Below, in pieces: positions 8,439 through 16,655 of a stretch of DNA of 64,000 nt (positions are counted from its first letter, which is position 1; each line of letters opens with the position of its first letter). The stretch covers positions 86,107 to 150,106 of the forward strand of contig NZ_JARWAC010000013.1 in NCBI RefSeq assembly GCF_029846175.1. The letters are read 5' to 3'. The notes under the pieces are model-generated. The model ran no database searches. It was not told the DNA's origin and saw nothing but the letters and a program-made list of their open reading frames with translations. Source of the stretch: Sphaerisporangium sp. TRM90804. GTDB taxonomy: Bacteria > Actinomycetota > Actinomycetes > Streptosporangiales > Streptosporangiaceae. The position numbers were made by a program, and so were the translations under genes.

Positions 8439-9305
8439 ATGGACGACGGGTCGGACGCCGTGGATCTGGACGGGGCCGTCCACTGGCTCGGCGGCCCGCG
8501 CCCCCTCGACCCCCGTGTCGTCGGACCGGAGGCCGCCTTCCTCGGAGCTCTGCCGCCCTCGTTCGGAGTCCCTTCCGGGTTCTGCCTCAGCGTCGCGCCG
8601 GTGGCCGGGTGGGCGGGTTCCGACCGGCCGCTCGCCCTGGTGCGCCGCGCCTTGGCGGCGTGGCCCGCACCGGCTCCGGGGCCGCTCGACGGCTTCCGTG
8701 TCCGGGCCCTCGCGGTGGCGCCGCACCGGGAGGGCGGCCCGCGCCCGCCGCGCGCGCTCTCCTTCCACAACGTCGACCGTGACGCCGTCGCCGAGGCGGT
8801 GATCGAGTGCGCGGGCCCGTTCCTGCGGTGGCGGGCCGGGCCGGGCGGCCCCTCCGTGCCGGTGGCGGTGCTGGTCCAGTCGTTCCGGGCGCCCGAGGTG
8901 TGGATGGTCGCGTCGGCCGACTGCCGCCCGGGGGCGGACACCCCCGTCACCATGCGCGCGGCCTGGGGCCTGCGAGAACGCGACGACACGGCCGCCGACC
9001 TGTTCGTGGTGGAGCGCGACGGACCGCGCACCGCGCACGCCGAGGCGGGGGTCAAATCGCGGATGACCGTCCCGACGGCGGGCGGCGTGCACGAGGTCGA
9101 GGTGCCCGCCAGGTTGCGCGAAGTGCCCTGCCTGCAGGACTGGCAGGTCCGCCGGGCGGCGGGCGTCGTACTGGCGGTGGGGCGGCGGCTGCGGGGCGCG
9201 GTCCGGGTGGAATTGGAGTGGAACGGCGACGATCTCCGCGTTGTCGGCGTGCCTTCGCTGCGGGGGACACGCCGGTTGAGTACTCGTCGCGCGGAGTCAA
9301 CGTGA
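8439..9305 (+). CDS. Truncated PEP synthase N-domain-like protein
   Basis: 288 residues. The C-terminal half follows the pattern of the ATP-binding (PPDK N-terminal) domain of phosphoenolpyruvate synthases: VPVAVLVQSF, VTMRAAWGLRE, FVVERDG, then VEVPARLREVPCLQDWQV and a final VELEWNGDDLRVVGVPS, which replaces the usual IEWA...QSRP. The N-terminal SFGVPSGFCLS matches the G-VPPGF start region. The phosphohistidine and PEP-binding domains are absent, and the RSSAT-type arginine motif is replaced, so classical PEP synthase activity is unlikely. A strong AAGGAGGAA precedes the ATG. It lies alone between the two SARP genes. Role in the pathway unknown. Confidence 0.6.
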   Translation: MDDGSDAVDLDGAVHWLGGPRPLDPRVVGPEAAFLGALPPSFGVPSGFCLSVAPVAGWAGSDRPLALVRRALAAWPAPAPGPLDGFRVRALAVAPHREGGPRPPRALSFHNVDRDAVAEAVIECAGPFLRWRAGPGGPSVPVAVLVQSFRAPEVWMVASADCRPGADTPVTMRAAWGLRERDDTAADLFVVERDGPRTAHAEAGVKSRMTVPTAGGVHEVEVPARLREVPCLQDWQVRRAAGVVLAVGRRLRGAVRVELEWNGDDLRVVGVPSLRGTRRLSTRRAEST

Positions 9306-9498
9306 TTGTCAAGAAGTGTCGCGTGATGCGGGGAACGTGGCGCGGGGCCGCGCCCGCGTACGCCGCTTCTTCGCCCCGCCGCGCGACCCCTGGCCGCCGG
9401 CGTCCCGCGGCGCGGGGCCCGGTGCGGCCTCGGCGGCCGAGGGCGCGGCGTCGTGGCGAGTCCGCGCAGGGCTCTCGCGCGGGGTGTGGTGGTGGAAT

Positions 9499-9654
9499 AT
9501 GAACATAAGTTTTCCAAGAAGTATGGCAATGATTTCCGTGGCATTGGTAATAGGCATTGCCGGTGCCGTGGCCGCCGTTCGGCCTCCCGCCGACAAAGCG
9601 CTACGGGGAGTAGGTGCGCAGCTACGGTCGCGCCCCTGGCGGGAAACGTGCTGA
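9499..9654 (+). CDS. Possible small membrane peptide (51 aa)
   Basis: ATG-initiated reading with a hydrophobic stretch MAMISVALVIGIAGAVAAV after a short polar start, then an Arg-rich tail. GGTGG precedes the start. Codons such as ATA, AGT and TTT are unlike neighbouring genes, in keeping with the AT-rich local DNA, so this may simply be intergenic sequence. No homology recognised. Confidence 0.2.
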   Translation: MNISFPRSMAMISVALVIGIAGAVAAVRPPADKALRGVGAQLRSRPWRETC

Positions 9655-9695
9655 CCGCGCCTCCGACATCGGAGTTCGAATTTCTGCCAACCCTA

Positions 9696-9722
9696 TTGAC
9701 AGGTCACACCCTGTCGTATGAA
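9696..9722 (+). promoter_or_regulatory. Inverted repeat over a TTGACA promoter-like site
   Basis: GACAGG (9698-9703) and CCTGTC (9710-9715) form a perfect 6-bp inverted repeat with a 6-bp spacer, overlapping TTGACA (9696-9701). TATGAA follows at 9717-9722, giving a short 15-bp spacer. It lies in the 9655-10029 gap in front of the second SARP gene, which otherwise holds no gene I can support and no TCGA box. It could be a repressor operator. Confidence 0.35.
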
Positions 9723-10029
9723 CTGCCTTTGGGTAGCAGGTTTGAGGGGCAGGGGAAAGGCTCACCGTCGCCCCCGTAAAGAGTGAAAGATCATTACGAG
9801 GCGATGGCCTGCGCCCGAAAACACCCGCGCCTGCCGGTGCGCTCCGACCTTCGCAGCTTGAACCACGTTATTCGGCCATGAATGGCGCGTGGACGCGTCG
9901 AGGTGCAACGCCGCGTCCGACGGGCCGGCCGCCGTTCTTTTCTCACCACTGGATCGGTTTCGTCAACCAGACATGGCGACGACTGGTGACGTCGGACGGC
10001 CTGAAGACGGTGTCACGGGAGGATGGATC

Positions 10030-11862
10030 ATGGAATTTAAGATCTTGGGGGGTCTTGAGATAGTCTCAAACGGCTCTGACATAACCCCCTCAGCTCCGAA
10101 ACTGCGCCGAGTCCTGTGCCTGCTGCTTCTCCATCCGAACCAGATCGTGCAGACGGCGGCGCTGATCGACGAGTTGTGGGGCGACGAGCCCGTGCGCAGC
10201 GCGATGACGACGATGCAGACCTACATTTATCTGCTTCGCAAGACCTTCGGGCACGAAAGCGACCTCGCCGAGAACATCCTCGTCACCAAACCCTCCGGCT
10301 ACATCGTTCACACGCCTCCCGAAAGCGTCGACCTGTTCAGGTTCGAGGCGCTCGCCGAGAAGGGCCGTCAGGCGTTGCGCGGCGGCGACGCCGAGCAGGC
10401 CAGGACGCGGCTCGCCGAGGCGCTCGCCCTGTGGCGCGGCCCGGCCCTCGCCGACGTGCAGACCGGGCGGCTGCTCGAAGCGCACGTCACCCGCCTGGAG
10501 GAGGGGCGCCTGCGCACGTTGGAGCTGCGCATCGAGGCCGACCTGCGGTGCGGCCAGCACAGGGAGCTCATCAGCGAGCTCAAGGCGCTGACCACCTCCC
10601 ACCCCTACCACGAGGCGTTCTACCAGCAGCTCATGCTGGCGCTGTACCGATCGGGGCGCCAGTGCGAGGCGCTCGACGCCTACGGGCGGCTGCGCAAGGC
10701 CTTCGTCAAGGACCTCGGCGTGGAGCCGTCGGTCGACCTGCGCCGCCTCCAGCACAGCATCCTCGGCGCCGACCCGACCCTCGACCTGCAGGTCCCCGCG
10801 CCCGCCAGGGCCGTGACCGTCGAACGCGGCCCCCGGCCACCGTCCCAGCTCCCCCCGGACATCGCCGACTTCACCGCCAGGAGCGACGTGGTGAGCATGG
10901 CCGAGGCCGTGCTCACCGGCGAGGACACGGAGCGGTCGAACATCGTCCAGCTCGTCGGCATGCCGGGCGTCGGCAAGACGGCGTGCTCGGTCCGCATCGC
11001 CCACCGGGTGCGGTCCCGCTTTCCCGACGGCCAGGTGTACGCCAGCCTGCGCGGCTCCGAGGACGACCCCGTGCCGTACGGCGACGTCCTGCGCGGCTTC
11101 CTGCGTGCCATGGGGGTGCACGACACCGACATGCCCGACAGCCTGCCCGAGTGCGCCGAAGCGTTCCGCGGGCACTGCGCCGGCCGCAGGATGCTCGTCG
11201 TCCTGGACGACGTCGCCTCGGCCGACCAGGTGGCCGCGCTGCTGCCCGGCGGCGACCGCTGCGGGGTGCTGGTGACCTCCCGGGGCCCGCTGGAGGGCCT
11301 GCCCGGCACCTGTGCCATCAAGGTCGGCGTCATGGCCGAGAACGAGAGCGTGGACCTGCTCGCCGGCATCGTCGGGCGAGAACGGGTGAGCCGCGGCCGC
11401 GAGGCGGCCAAGCGCATCGTGCAGCTCTGCGACAACCTCCCGCTGGCCGTGCGCGCGGCGGGGGCTCGGCTGGCCGCCGTCCCGGCCCTGTCGCTGGACC
11501 GGTTCTCCGCCCAGCTCGTCGACGAGCGCAGGCGCCTGAGCCAGCTCGGCTCCAGCGACTTCGACGTCCGCGCCCAGTTCGAGGCGACCTACCAGCGGCT
11601 CCCGGAGGCCGACCGGTCGGCCGCCCGGTGGCTGAGCCTGTTCGCGAACCGGTCGTTCACCGCGCGCGGAGCCTCGATCCTGCTCAGCCAGCGGCGCGAC
11701 GCGACCGACCGGCTGCTGGAGAAGCTGGCCGAGGTCCACTTCGTCCAGCGCCTCGGCCCGGACGCCAGCGGCCAGGTGTACTACCGCTTCTTCGAGCTTC
11801 CCCGCGCCCTGCTCTGCGACCACGCCATGGGCACCCTCCTGGAAGGACTGCGCGCCTGCTGA
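10030..11862 (+). CDS. SARP-family transcriptional activator with NB-ARC domain (second)
   Basis: 610 residues with the same plan as the regulator at 6140: winged helix (MEFKILGGLEIV, TMQTYIYLLRK) at 1-95, BTAD about 96-245, NB-ARC from about 280 with P-loop GMPGVGKT near residue 310 and MLVVLDD as Walker B. ATG chosen because GGGAGG lies 7 bases upstream and the reading starts in the conserved MEFxILG; an ATG further upstream in frame adds 47 residues without family similarity. Its first codons are AT-rich. Unlike the first SARP it has no TCGA-type box, so it may sit higher in the cascade. Its end faces the P450 gene across a tandem-repeat region. Confidence 0.93.
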   Translation: MEFKILGGLEIVSNGSDITPSAPKLRRVLCLLLLHPNQIVQTAALIDELWGDEPVRSAMTTMQTYIYLLRKTFGHESDLAENILVTKPSGYIVHTPPESVDLFRFEALAEKGRQALRGGDAEQARTRLAEALALWRGPALADVQTGRLLEAHVTRLEEGRLRTLELRIEADLRCGQHRELISELKALTTSHPYHEAFYQQLMLALYRSGRQCEALDAYGRLRKAFVKDLGVEPSVDLRRLQHSILGADPTLDLQVPAPARAVTVERGPRPPSQLPPDIADFTARSDVVSMAEAVLTGEDTERSNIVQLVGMPGVGKTACSVRIAHRVRSRFPDGQVYASLRGSEDDPVPYGDVLRGFLRAMGVHDTDMPDSLPECAEAFRGHCAGRRMLVVLDDVASADQVAALLPGGDRCGVLVTSRGPLEGLPGTCAIKVGVMAENESVDLLAGIVGRERVSRGREAAKRIVQLCDNLPLAVRAAGARLAAVPALSLDRFSAQLVDERRRLSQLGSSDFDVRAQFEATYQRLPEADRSAARWLSLFANRSFTARGASILLSQRRDATDRLLEKLAEVHFVQRLGPDASGQVYYRFFELPRALLCDHAMGTLLEGLRAC

Positions 11863-11940
11863 CCCCGCCCGGCGGCGCGCGGGGCCCCGCCCCGCGAGCC
11901 CGCCCCGGGTACCCCCGCGTAGCGGGCCAGGGCGCGTGCC

Positions 11941-12140
11941 TCACTCCGCCACGCCCCTGCCCCAGGCGGCGGCCGGGGCATGTCTCGCCCCGCCACGCGA
12001 CTGAGCCAGGCGGCCAGGCGGGTCTCGCTCCGTCACGCGACTGAGCCAGGCGGCCAGGCGGGTCTCGCTCCGTCACGCGACTGAGCCAGGCGGCCGGGTG
12101 TGTCTCGCTCCGTCACGCCCCTGAATCAGGCGGCGGGGAG
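11941..12140. repeat. Tandem 40-bp repeats between convergent genes
   Basis: Four units of 40 bp (11981-12020, 12021-12060, 12061-12100, 12101-12140) share TCTCGCTCCGTCACGCGACT and GAGCCAGGCGGCC; the two middle units differ at only a few bases. A diverged fifth copy precedes them at 11941-11980. They fill most of the 401-bp gap between the convergent SARP and P450 genes. No coding capacity supported. Confidence 0.85.
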
Positions 12141-12263
12141 CGGGGCCGGCGCCGGCCGGGCCGGGGCGCCCGCCCGCACCGGCCCAGGGGCGCCACGGCG
12201 GCGGAGGCATCGGGGGCCGGGCGGCATGCTCGCCCGGCGCCGGGGCGCCCGCGCCCGCCCGGG

Positions 12264-13559
12264 TCACCAGGCCAAGGGCAGCGCCTCGGGGCCGCGCAGC
12301 ATGCCGGTCACGCGCCAGGACACCTGGTCGTCGGGCACGGCCAGCCGGAAGTCCGGCATCCGCCGCAGCAGCGCGGCCAGCGCCGCGCGCAGCTCGACAC
12401 GGGCCAGGTGGGCCCCGAGGCAGCGGTGCGGGCCGTGCCCGAAGGCCAGATGCGGGTTGGGCGCCCGCGTCAGGTCGAGCCGGTCGGGCTCGTCGAAGAC
12501 CCGCGCGTCCCTGTTGGCCGAGACCGTCGCCGGAAGCACCGCCTCGCCCGCGGCGATGCTCCGGCCGCCGAGCCGGGCGGGCCGCGTGGCGACCCGCATC
12601 GTCCCGCCGCTCACCGAGATCGGGACGTATCTCAGCAGCTCCTCGACCGCGCCGTCCATGAGCTCGGGCCGGGCCCGCAACGCCGCGAGCTGGCCGGGGT
12701 GGCGCAGCAGCGCCTGGACCGAGCCGGCCACCAGGTTCGCGACGGTCTCGTAGCCCGCCACCAGCAGCGTCACGCCGAGCGCGGCCAGCTCCCGCTCGCT
12801 CAGGCGGTCGTCCTCGCGCGCGTTCACCAGGACGCTGAGCAGGTCGTCGCCCGGCGCCTCGCGCTTGGCGGCAACCAGGCCGGCGAGGTAGCCGTGCAGG
12901 CGGCCGGCCGCCTCCTCGTCGGTGCCCTCCAGGTGCGCGGCGGCCCAGCCGTGGAAGAGCGCGTGGTCGGAGTCCGGGACGCCCAGCAGCTCGCGGATGA
13001 CCGTGAACGGCAGCGGGCGGGCCAGGCCGGTCACCAGGTCGGCGGGCGGGCCGGCGGCGGCCATGTCGGCCACCAGGGTGTCGGCCGTCCGCTCCACGCG
13101 CGGCCACAGCCGCTCGGCGCTCTGCCGGCTGAACGCCTGGGCCACCAGCCGCCGGATCCTGGTGTGCTCGGGCGGGTCCATCGTGGTCATGGAGGCCGCC
13201 TCCAGGGCCACGCGGCGCAGGCGCGGCGCGGCGGCGGACGCCGCCGCGGCCCGGCTGAAGACCGGGTCTGCCAGGAAGCGCCGGTTGTCCTCGTGGCGGG
13301 TGACCAGCCAGGCCCGCGCCCCCGAGGGCAGCGACACCGGCACGACCGCCGCGCGCTCCCGCAGAGCCGCCAGCCCCGGCCCCGGCTCGGGCCCCGCGGG
13401 GGTGTCCGGCGGGAAGCGTGTCGTGACCTCGCCCTCGGAGGCGTCCGGCGTGAGCGGCTCGGTTCCCGTGCGGGTGTCGGGTGGGAGTCGGGTGGTGAGC
13501 GGCTCGGTTCCCGTGCGGGTGTCGGGTGGGAGTCGGGTGGTGACCTCGTCTGCCGGCAT
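12264..13559 (-). CDS. Cytochrome P450 with repeated N-terminal extension
   Basis: 431-residue class I bacterial P450. Seen: oxygen-binding I-helix LLVAGYETV, EELLR of the E-x-x-R motif, and heme loop FGHGPHRCLGAHLAR with the Cys ligand. N-terminus is unusual: TTRLPPDTRTGTEPL occurs twice in tandem, then TTRFPPDTPAGPEP, before the normal fold begins about residue 55. It would hydroxylate or couple the polyketide or a sugar; the ferredoxin partner is not in the window. ATG chosen from GAGAGG upstream. A minus-strand SARP-type box with -10 at 13604-13635 lies about 45 nt upstream. A later start at the third repeat would give a typical-length protein. Confidence 0.92.
   Translation of the reverse strand: MPADEVTTRLPPDTRTGTEPLTTRLPPDTRTGTEPLTPDASEGEVTTRFPPDTPAGPEPGPGLAALRERAAVVPVSLPSGARAWLVTRHEDNRRFLADPVFSRAAAASAAAPRLRRVALEAASMTTMDPPEHTRIRRLVAQAFSRQSAERLWPRVERTADTLVADMAAAGPPADLVTGLARPLPFTVIRELLGVPDSDHALFHGWAAAHLEGTDEEAAGRLHGYLAGLVAAKREAPGDDLLSVLVNAREDDRLSERELAALGVTLLVAGYETVANLVAGSVQALLRHPGQLAALRARPELMDGAVEELLRYVPISVSGGTMRVATRPARLGGRSIAAGEAVLPATVSANRDARVFDEPDRLDLTRAPNPHLAFGHGPHRCLGAHLARVELRAALAALLRRMPDFRLAVPDDQVSWRVTGMLRGPEALPLAW
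13456..13545. repeat. 45-bp tandem duplication in the P450 N-terminus
   Basis: Positions 13456-13500 and 13501-13545 are nearly identical 45-bp units in frame, encoding two copies of a 15-residue peptide. A third, more diverged copy is upstream in the same gene (about 13400-13440). The high identity suggests recent slippage. Confidence 0.9.
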
Positions 13560-13603
13560 GGGCGCCGCCTCTCGCTCGGGGGCGAAGGGTTCCTGCGCCG
13601 TCG

Positions 13604-13635
13604 AGTGTGCGCATCGCGCTTCGAAGAACGCTCGA
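13604..13635 (-). promoter_or_regulatory. SARP-type box and -10 for the P450 gene
   Basis: Minus strand: TCGAGCG (13629-13635) and TCGAAGC (13618-13624) at 11-bp pitch, 8 bp, CACACT (13604-13609). It faces the P450 start at 13559. Confidence 0.58.
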
Positions 13636-13782
13636 AGGTCCGGGCCTGCCGCCCCGCCGGGGCCGCCCGCGGGCCCCGCGTCCGGCGTCCCGGCCTGCGG
13701 CGACGGGCGGCCCGGGGCGGGCCGGACGGGGACGCGGCGGCGCGGGTCCGCTCCGCCCGGCGCGCCGGTGGTTCAGCGGTTC

Positions 13783-13814
13783 TCGAACCGGATTCGAAGA
13801 GGCGGCGCGAGCCT
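13783..13814 (+). promoter_or_regulatory. SARP-type box for the core PKS operon
   Basis: TCGAACC (13783-13789) and TCGAAGA (13794-13800) at 11-bp pitch; the hexamer 8 bp later is a weak -10 (GAGCCT, 13809-13814). It stands about 60 nt before the dTDP-glucose 4,6-dehydratase, the first gene of the core operon. Confidence 0.5.
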
Positions 13815-13871
13815 CGTCACCACGGCCGGCCCGGACGCCTGGTCGTGCACGTCCGACGAAGGGAGATGGAT

Positions 13872-14891
13872 GTGCGGTTGTTCGTCACCGGTGGTGCGGG
13901 CTTCATCGGCTCCCACTACGTGAACGCCATACTCGCCGGTCGTTACCCGGGGACCGAGGACGCCCACGTCACCGTGCTGGACAAGCTGACCTACGCGGGC
14001 AACCTGGACAACCTGGGCTTCGACCCCTTCCGGCTCACCTTCGTCCGCGGCGACATCTGCGACGAGGACCTCGTCATGAGCCTGCTGCCCGGGCACGACG
14101 CCGTGGTGCACTTCGCCGCGGAGTCGCACGTCGACCGGTCGATCACGGGGGCCGCGGCGTTCGCGCGGACCAACGTCCTGGGCACCCAGGTGCTGCTGGA
14201 CTGCGCCCGCCGGGCGGGAGTCGGCCGCTTCGTGCACGTCTCCACCGACGAGGTGTACGGGTCGATCGACCACACCTCCTGGACCGAGAGCTGGCCGCTG
14301 AGCCCCAACTCGCCCTACGCGGCCTCCAAGGCCGCGAGCGACCTGCTGGTGCAGGCCTACCACCGCACGCACGGCCTCGCGACCAGTGTCACCCGGTGCT
14401 CCAACAACTACGGCACCCACCAGTTCCCCGAGAAGATCATCCCGCTGTTCATCACCAACCTGCTGGACGGCCAGGACATCCCGCTGTACGGGGACGGCAT
14501 GAACGTCAGGGAGTGGCTGCACGTCTCCGACCACTGCCGCGCCGTCCACCTGGTGCTCACGCACGGCGCCCCCGGCGAGATCTACAACGTCGGCGGCGGC
14601 CGCGAGCTCAGCAACCGCGAGCTGGCCGAGCGGCTGCTCGACGGCGTCGGGGCGAGCTGGGACCGCGTGCGGTGGGTCGCCGACCGCAAGGGGCACGACC
14701 GGCGCTACTCGCTCGACTCGACGAAGATCGAGAAGGAGCTGGGCTTCGCGCCGGAGGTCCCCTTCGAGCGCGGGCTGGCCGACACGGTGCGCTGGTACCG
14801 GGACAACCGGTGGTGGTGGGAGCCGGTCAAGAAGCGAGCCGAGCTGGAGGCGGCCTGGCAGACCCCGGGCCGCGTCCGCGCCGGCGCCTAG
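13872..14891 (+). CDS. rmlB: dTDP-glucose 4,6-dehydratase
   Basis: 339-residue extended SDR. NAD site TGGAGFIGSHYV at the N-terminus, active-site STDEVYG (Thr, Asp, Glu of the dehydratase) and YAASKAASD with the Tyr-Lys pair, followed by NNYGTHQFPEKIIP and LYGDGMNVREWLHV, all typical of RmlB. It converts dTDP-glucose to dTDP-4-keto-6-deoxyglucose, the common precursor of the cluster's sugars. GTG at 13872 is chosen because AAGGGAG ends 6 bases before it; the in-frame ATG at 13866 abuts that ribosome site. First gene of the PKS operon and downstream of a SARP-type box. Confidence 0.95.
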   Translation: MRLFVTGGAGFIGSHYVNAILAGRYPGTEDAHVTVLDKLTYAGNLDNLGFDPFRLTFVRGDICDEDLVMSLLPGHDAVVHFAAESHVDRSITGAAAFARTNVLGTQVLLDCARRAGVGRFVHVSTDEVYGSIDHTSWTESWPLSPNSPYAASKAASDLLVQAYHRTHGLATSVTRCSNNYGTHQFPEKIIPLFITNLLDGQDIPLYGDGMNVREWLHVSDHCRAVHLVLTHGAPGEIYNVGGGRELSNRELAERLLDGVGASWDRVRWVADRKGHDRRYSLDSTKIEKELGFAPEVPFERGLADTVRWYRDNRWWWEPVKKRAELEAAWQTPGRVRAGA

Positions 14892-14958
14892 TGCGGCCGC
14901 GCACGCCCGCGCACGGCGGGCCTCGCCCGCCGGAACATCGAGGAGGACGGTCCGGTCC

Positions 14959-15390
14959 ATGAATCACCCCACGAAGATCTCGGTCGCCGGCGTGGCGCCC
15001 AACCTGCGCAGGGGCGGCGACATCCGCGTCCTGCTGAGCCCGAAGACGGTCGGCTCGACCTCGGGCTTCTCCGGCGTCCTCACCCTGGGCGCCGGCGAGC
15101 ACGTCTCGGAGCACTACCACCCCTACTCCGAGGAGTTCCTCTACGTGGTGCGCGGCTCCCTGGTCATGAGGCTGGACGGTGAGCCGGTCACGCTGGAGCC
15201 GGGGGAGGCCCTCCTGGTCCCCAAGAACGTGCGCCACCGGCTGGAGAACCCCGGCCCCGACCCGGCCGAGGTCGTCTTCCACCTCAGCCCGCTCGCCCCG
15301 CGCCCCGAGCTGGGCCACGTCGACACCGAACCCCACGTGCGGCCCGAGGAGGGCCCCCTGCCGGCGGTCCACGCTGGCGGCGGCTCGTGA
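14959..15390 (+). CDS. Cupin-fold polyketide cyclase
   Basis: 143-residue single-domain cupin: [19 protein letters not shown] carries the metal-binding His/His/Glu motif and [11 protein letters not shown] the second His. Such cupins lie next to the ketosynthase genes of spore-pigment (whiE) and pentangular-type clusters, where they are thought to help ring closure. The order cupin, KS-alpha, KS-beta is the same here. AGGAGG is about 12-15 bases upstream of the ATG. Its TGA overlaps the GTG of KS-alpha, so translation is coupled. The exact ring it closes is unknown. Confidence 0.85.
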   Translation: MNHPTKISVAGVAPNLRRGGDIRVLLSPKTVGSTSGFSGVLTLGAGEHVSEHYHPYSEEFLYVVRGSLVMRLDGEPVTLEPGEALLVPKNVRHRLENPGPDPAEVVFHLSPLAPRPELGHVDTEPHVRPEEGPLPAVHAGGGS

Positions 15391-16655
15391 GCCGCCGCAG
15401 GGTCGTGCTCACCGGCCTCGGCGTCGTGGCGCCCGGCGGCGTGGGCACCAAGGCGTTCTGGGAGCTCATGACGAGCGGCCGCACGGCCACCCGGATGATC
15501 ACGCTGTTCGACCCGGCGGGGTTCCGCTCGCGGATGGCCGCCGAGGCCGACTTCGACGCGGCGGCCGAGGGGCTGAGCCCGCGGGAGATCCGGCGCATGG
15601 ACCGCGCCGCCCAGTTCGCGACCGTGTGCGCCCGCGCGGCCATGGCCGACAGCGGGCTCACGCCCGACGACCTGGACCCGGCGCGTACCGGCGTCAGCGT
15701 CGGCAGCGCGGTCGGCTGCACGATGGGGCTCGAACAGGAGTACGTCGTGCTCAGCAACGGCGGCCGCGACTGGGCCGTCGACCCCGCGTACGCCGTCCCC
15801 CACCTGTACGGGTACATGGTGCCCAGCACGATCGCCGTCGAGGTGGCGTGGGCCTGCGGCGCCGAGGGGCCGGTCGCCCTGGTCTCGACCGGCTGCACCT
15901 CCGGCCTCGACTCGGTGGGCCACGCCTACCGGCTCGTCCAGGAGGGCGCGGCGGACGTGATGCTCACCGGCGCGTCGGACGCGCCGATCTCGCCGATCAC
16001 CGTCGCCTGCTTCGACGCGATCAAGGCCACCTCCGCCAACAACGACGACCCCGAGCACGCCTCGCGCCCCTTCGACCGCGACCGCGACGGGTTCGTGCTC
16101 GGCGAGGGCGCCGCGGTGTTCGTCATGGAGGAGCTGGAGCACGCCCGGCGCCGGGGGGCGCACATCTACGCCGAGGTCGCCGGGTTCGCCGGCCGCAGCA
16201 ACGCCTACCACATGACCGGCCTCAAGCCCGACGGCCGCGAGATGGCCGAGGCGATCCGCACCGCACTCGGCGAGGCCCGCCTGGACGCGTCGGACGTCGA
16301 CTACGTCAACGCCCACGGCTCGGGCACCAAGCAGAACGACCGGCACGAGACCGCGGCCTTCAAGCGCAGCCTGGGCCCGCACGCGTACGAGGTGCCGGTC
16401 AGCTCGATCAAGTCGATGGTCGGCCACTCGCTCGGGGCCATCGGCTCCATCGAGCTGGCGGCCTGCGCCCTGGCCATCGAGCACCAGGTGGTGCCGCCCA
16501 CGGCCAACCTGCGTACCCGCGACCCCGAGTGCGACCTGGACTACGTCCCGCTCACCGCGCGCGACCACCGCACCGACGTGGTGCTGTCGGTCGGCTCCGG
16601 GTTCGGCGGGTTCCAGACCGCGATGGTGCTCGCCGCCCCCGGGCGAGCGGCGTGA
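15387..16655 (+). CDS. Type II polyketide synthase ketosynthase alpha
   Basis: 422-residue beta-ketoacyl synthase that condenses malonyl units on an acyl carrier protein as a heterodimer with the next gene product. Active-site Cys170 in [13 protein letters not shown], the two catalytic histidines in NAHGSGT and [12 protein letters not shown], and the [11 protein letters not shown] block are all intact. GTG start overlaps the cupin stop; its own stop overlaps the ATG of KS-beta by one base. Gene order and cupin neighbour resemble pentangular or spore-pigment type systems, but chain length cannot be read reliably from sequence. The acyl carrier protein that must serve it is not in the window. 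Confidence 0.97.
   Translation: MSRRRVVLTGLGVVAPGGVGTKAFWELMTSGRTATRMITLFDPAGFRSRMAAEADFDAAAEGLSPREIRRMDRAAQFATVCARAAMADSGLTPDDLDPARTGVSVGSAVGCTMGLEQEYVVLSNGGRDWAVDPAYAVPHLYGYMVPSTIAVEVAWACGAEGPVALVSTGCTSGLDSVGHAYRLVQEGAADVMLTGASDAPISPITVACFDAIKATSANNDDPEHASRPFDRDRDGFVLGEGAAVFVMEELEHARRRGAHIYAEVAGFAGRSNAYHMTGLKPDGREMAEAIRTALGEARLDASDVDYVNAHGSGTKQNDRHETAAFKRSLGPHAYEVPVSSIKSMVGHSLGAIGSIELAACALAIEHQVVPPTANLRTRDPECDLDYVPLTARDHRTDVVLSVGSGFGGFQTAMVLAAPGRAA

Noticed and set aside
11941..12140. CRISPR-like array
   Set aside because: Units are contiguous with no unique spacers and no cas genes are near.
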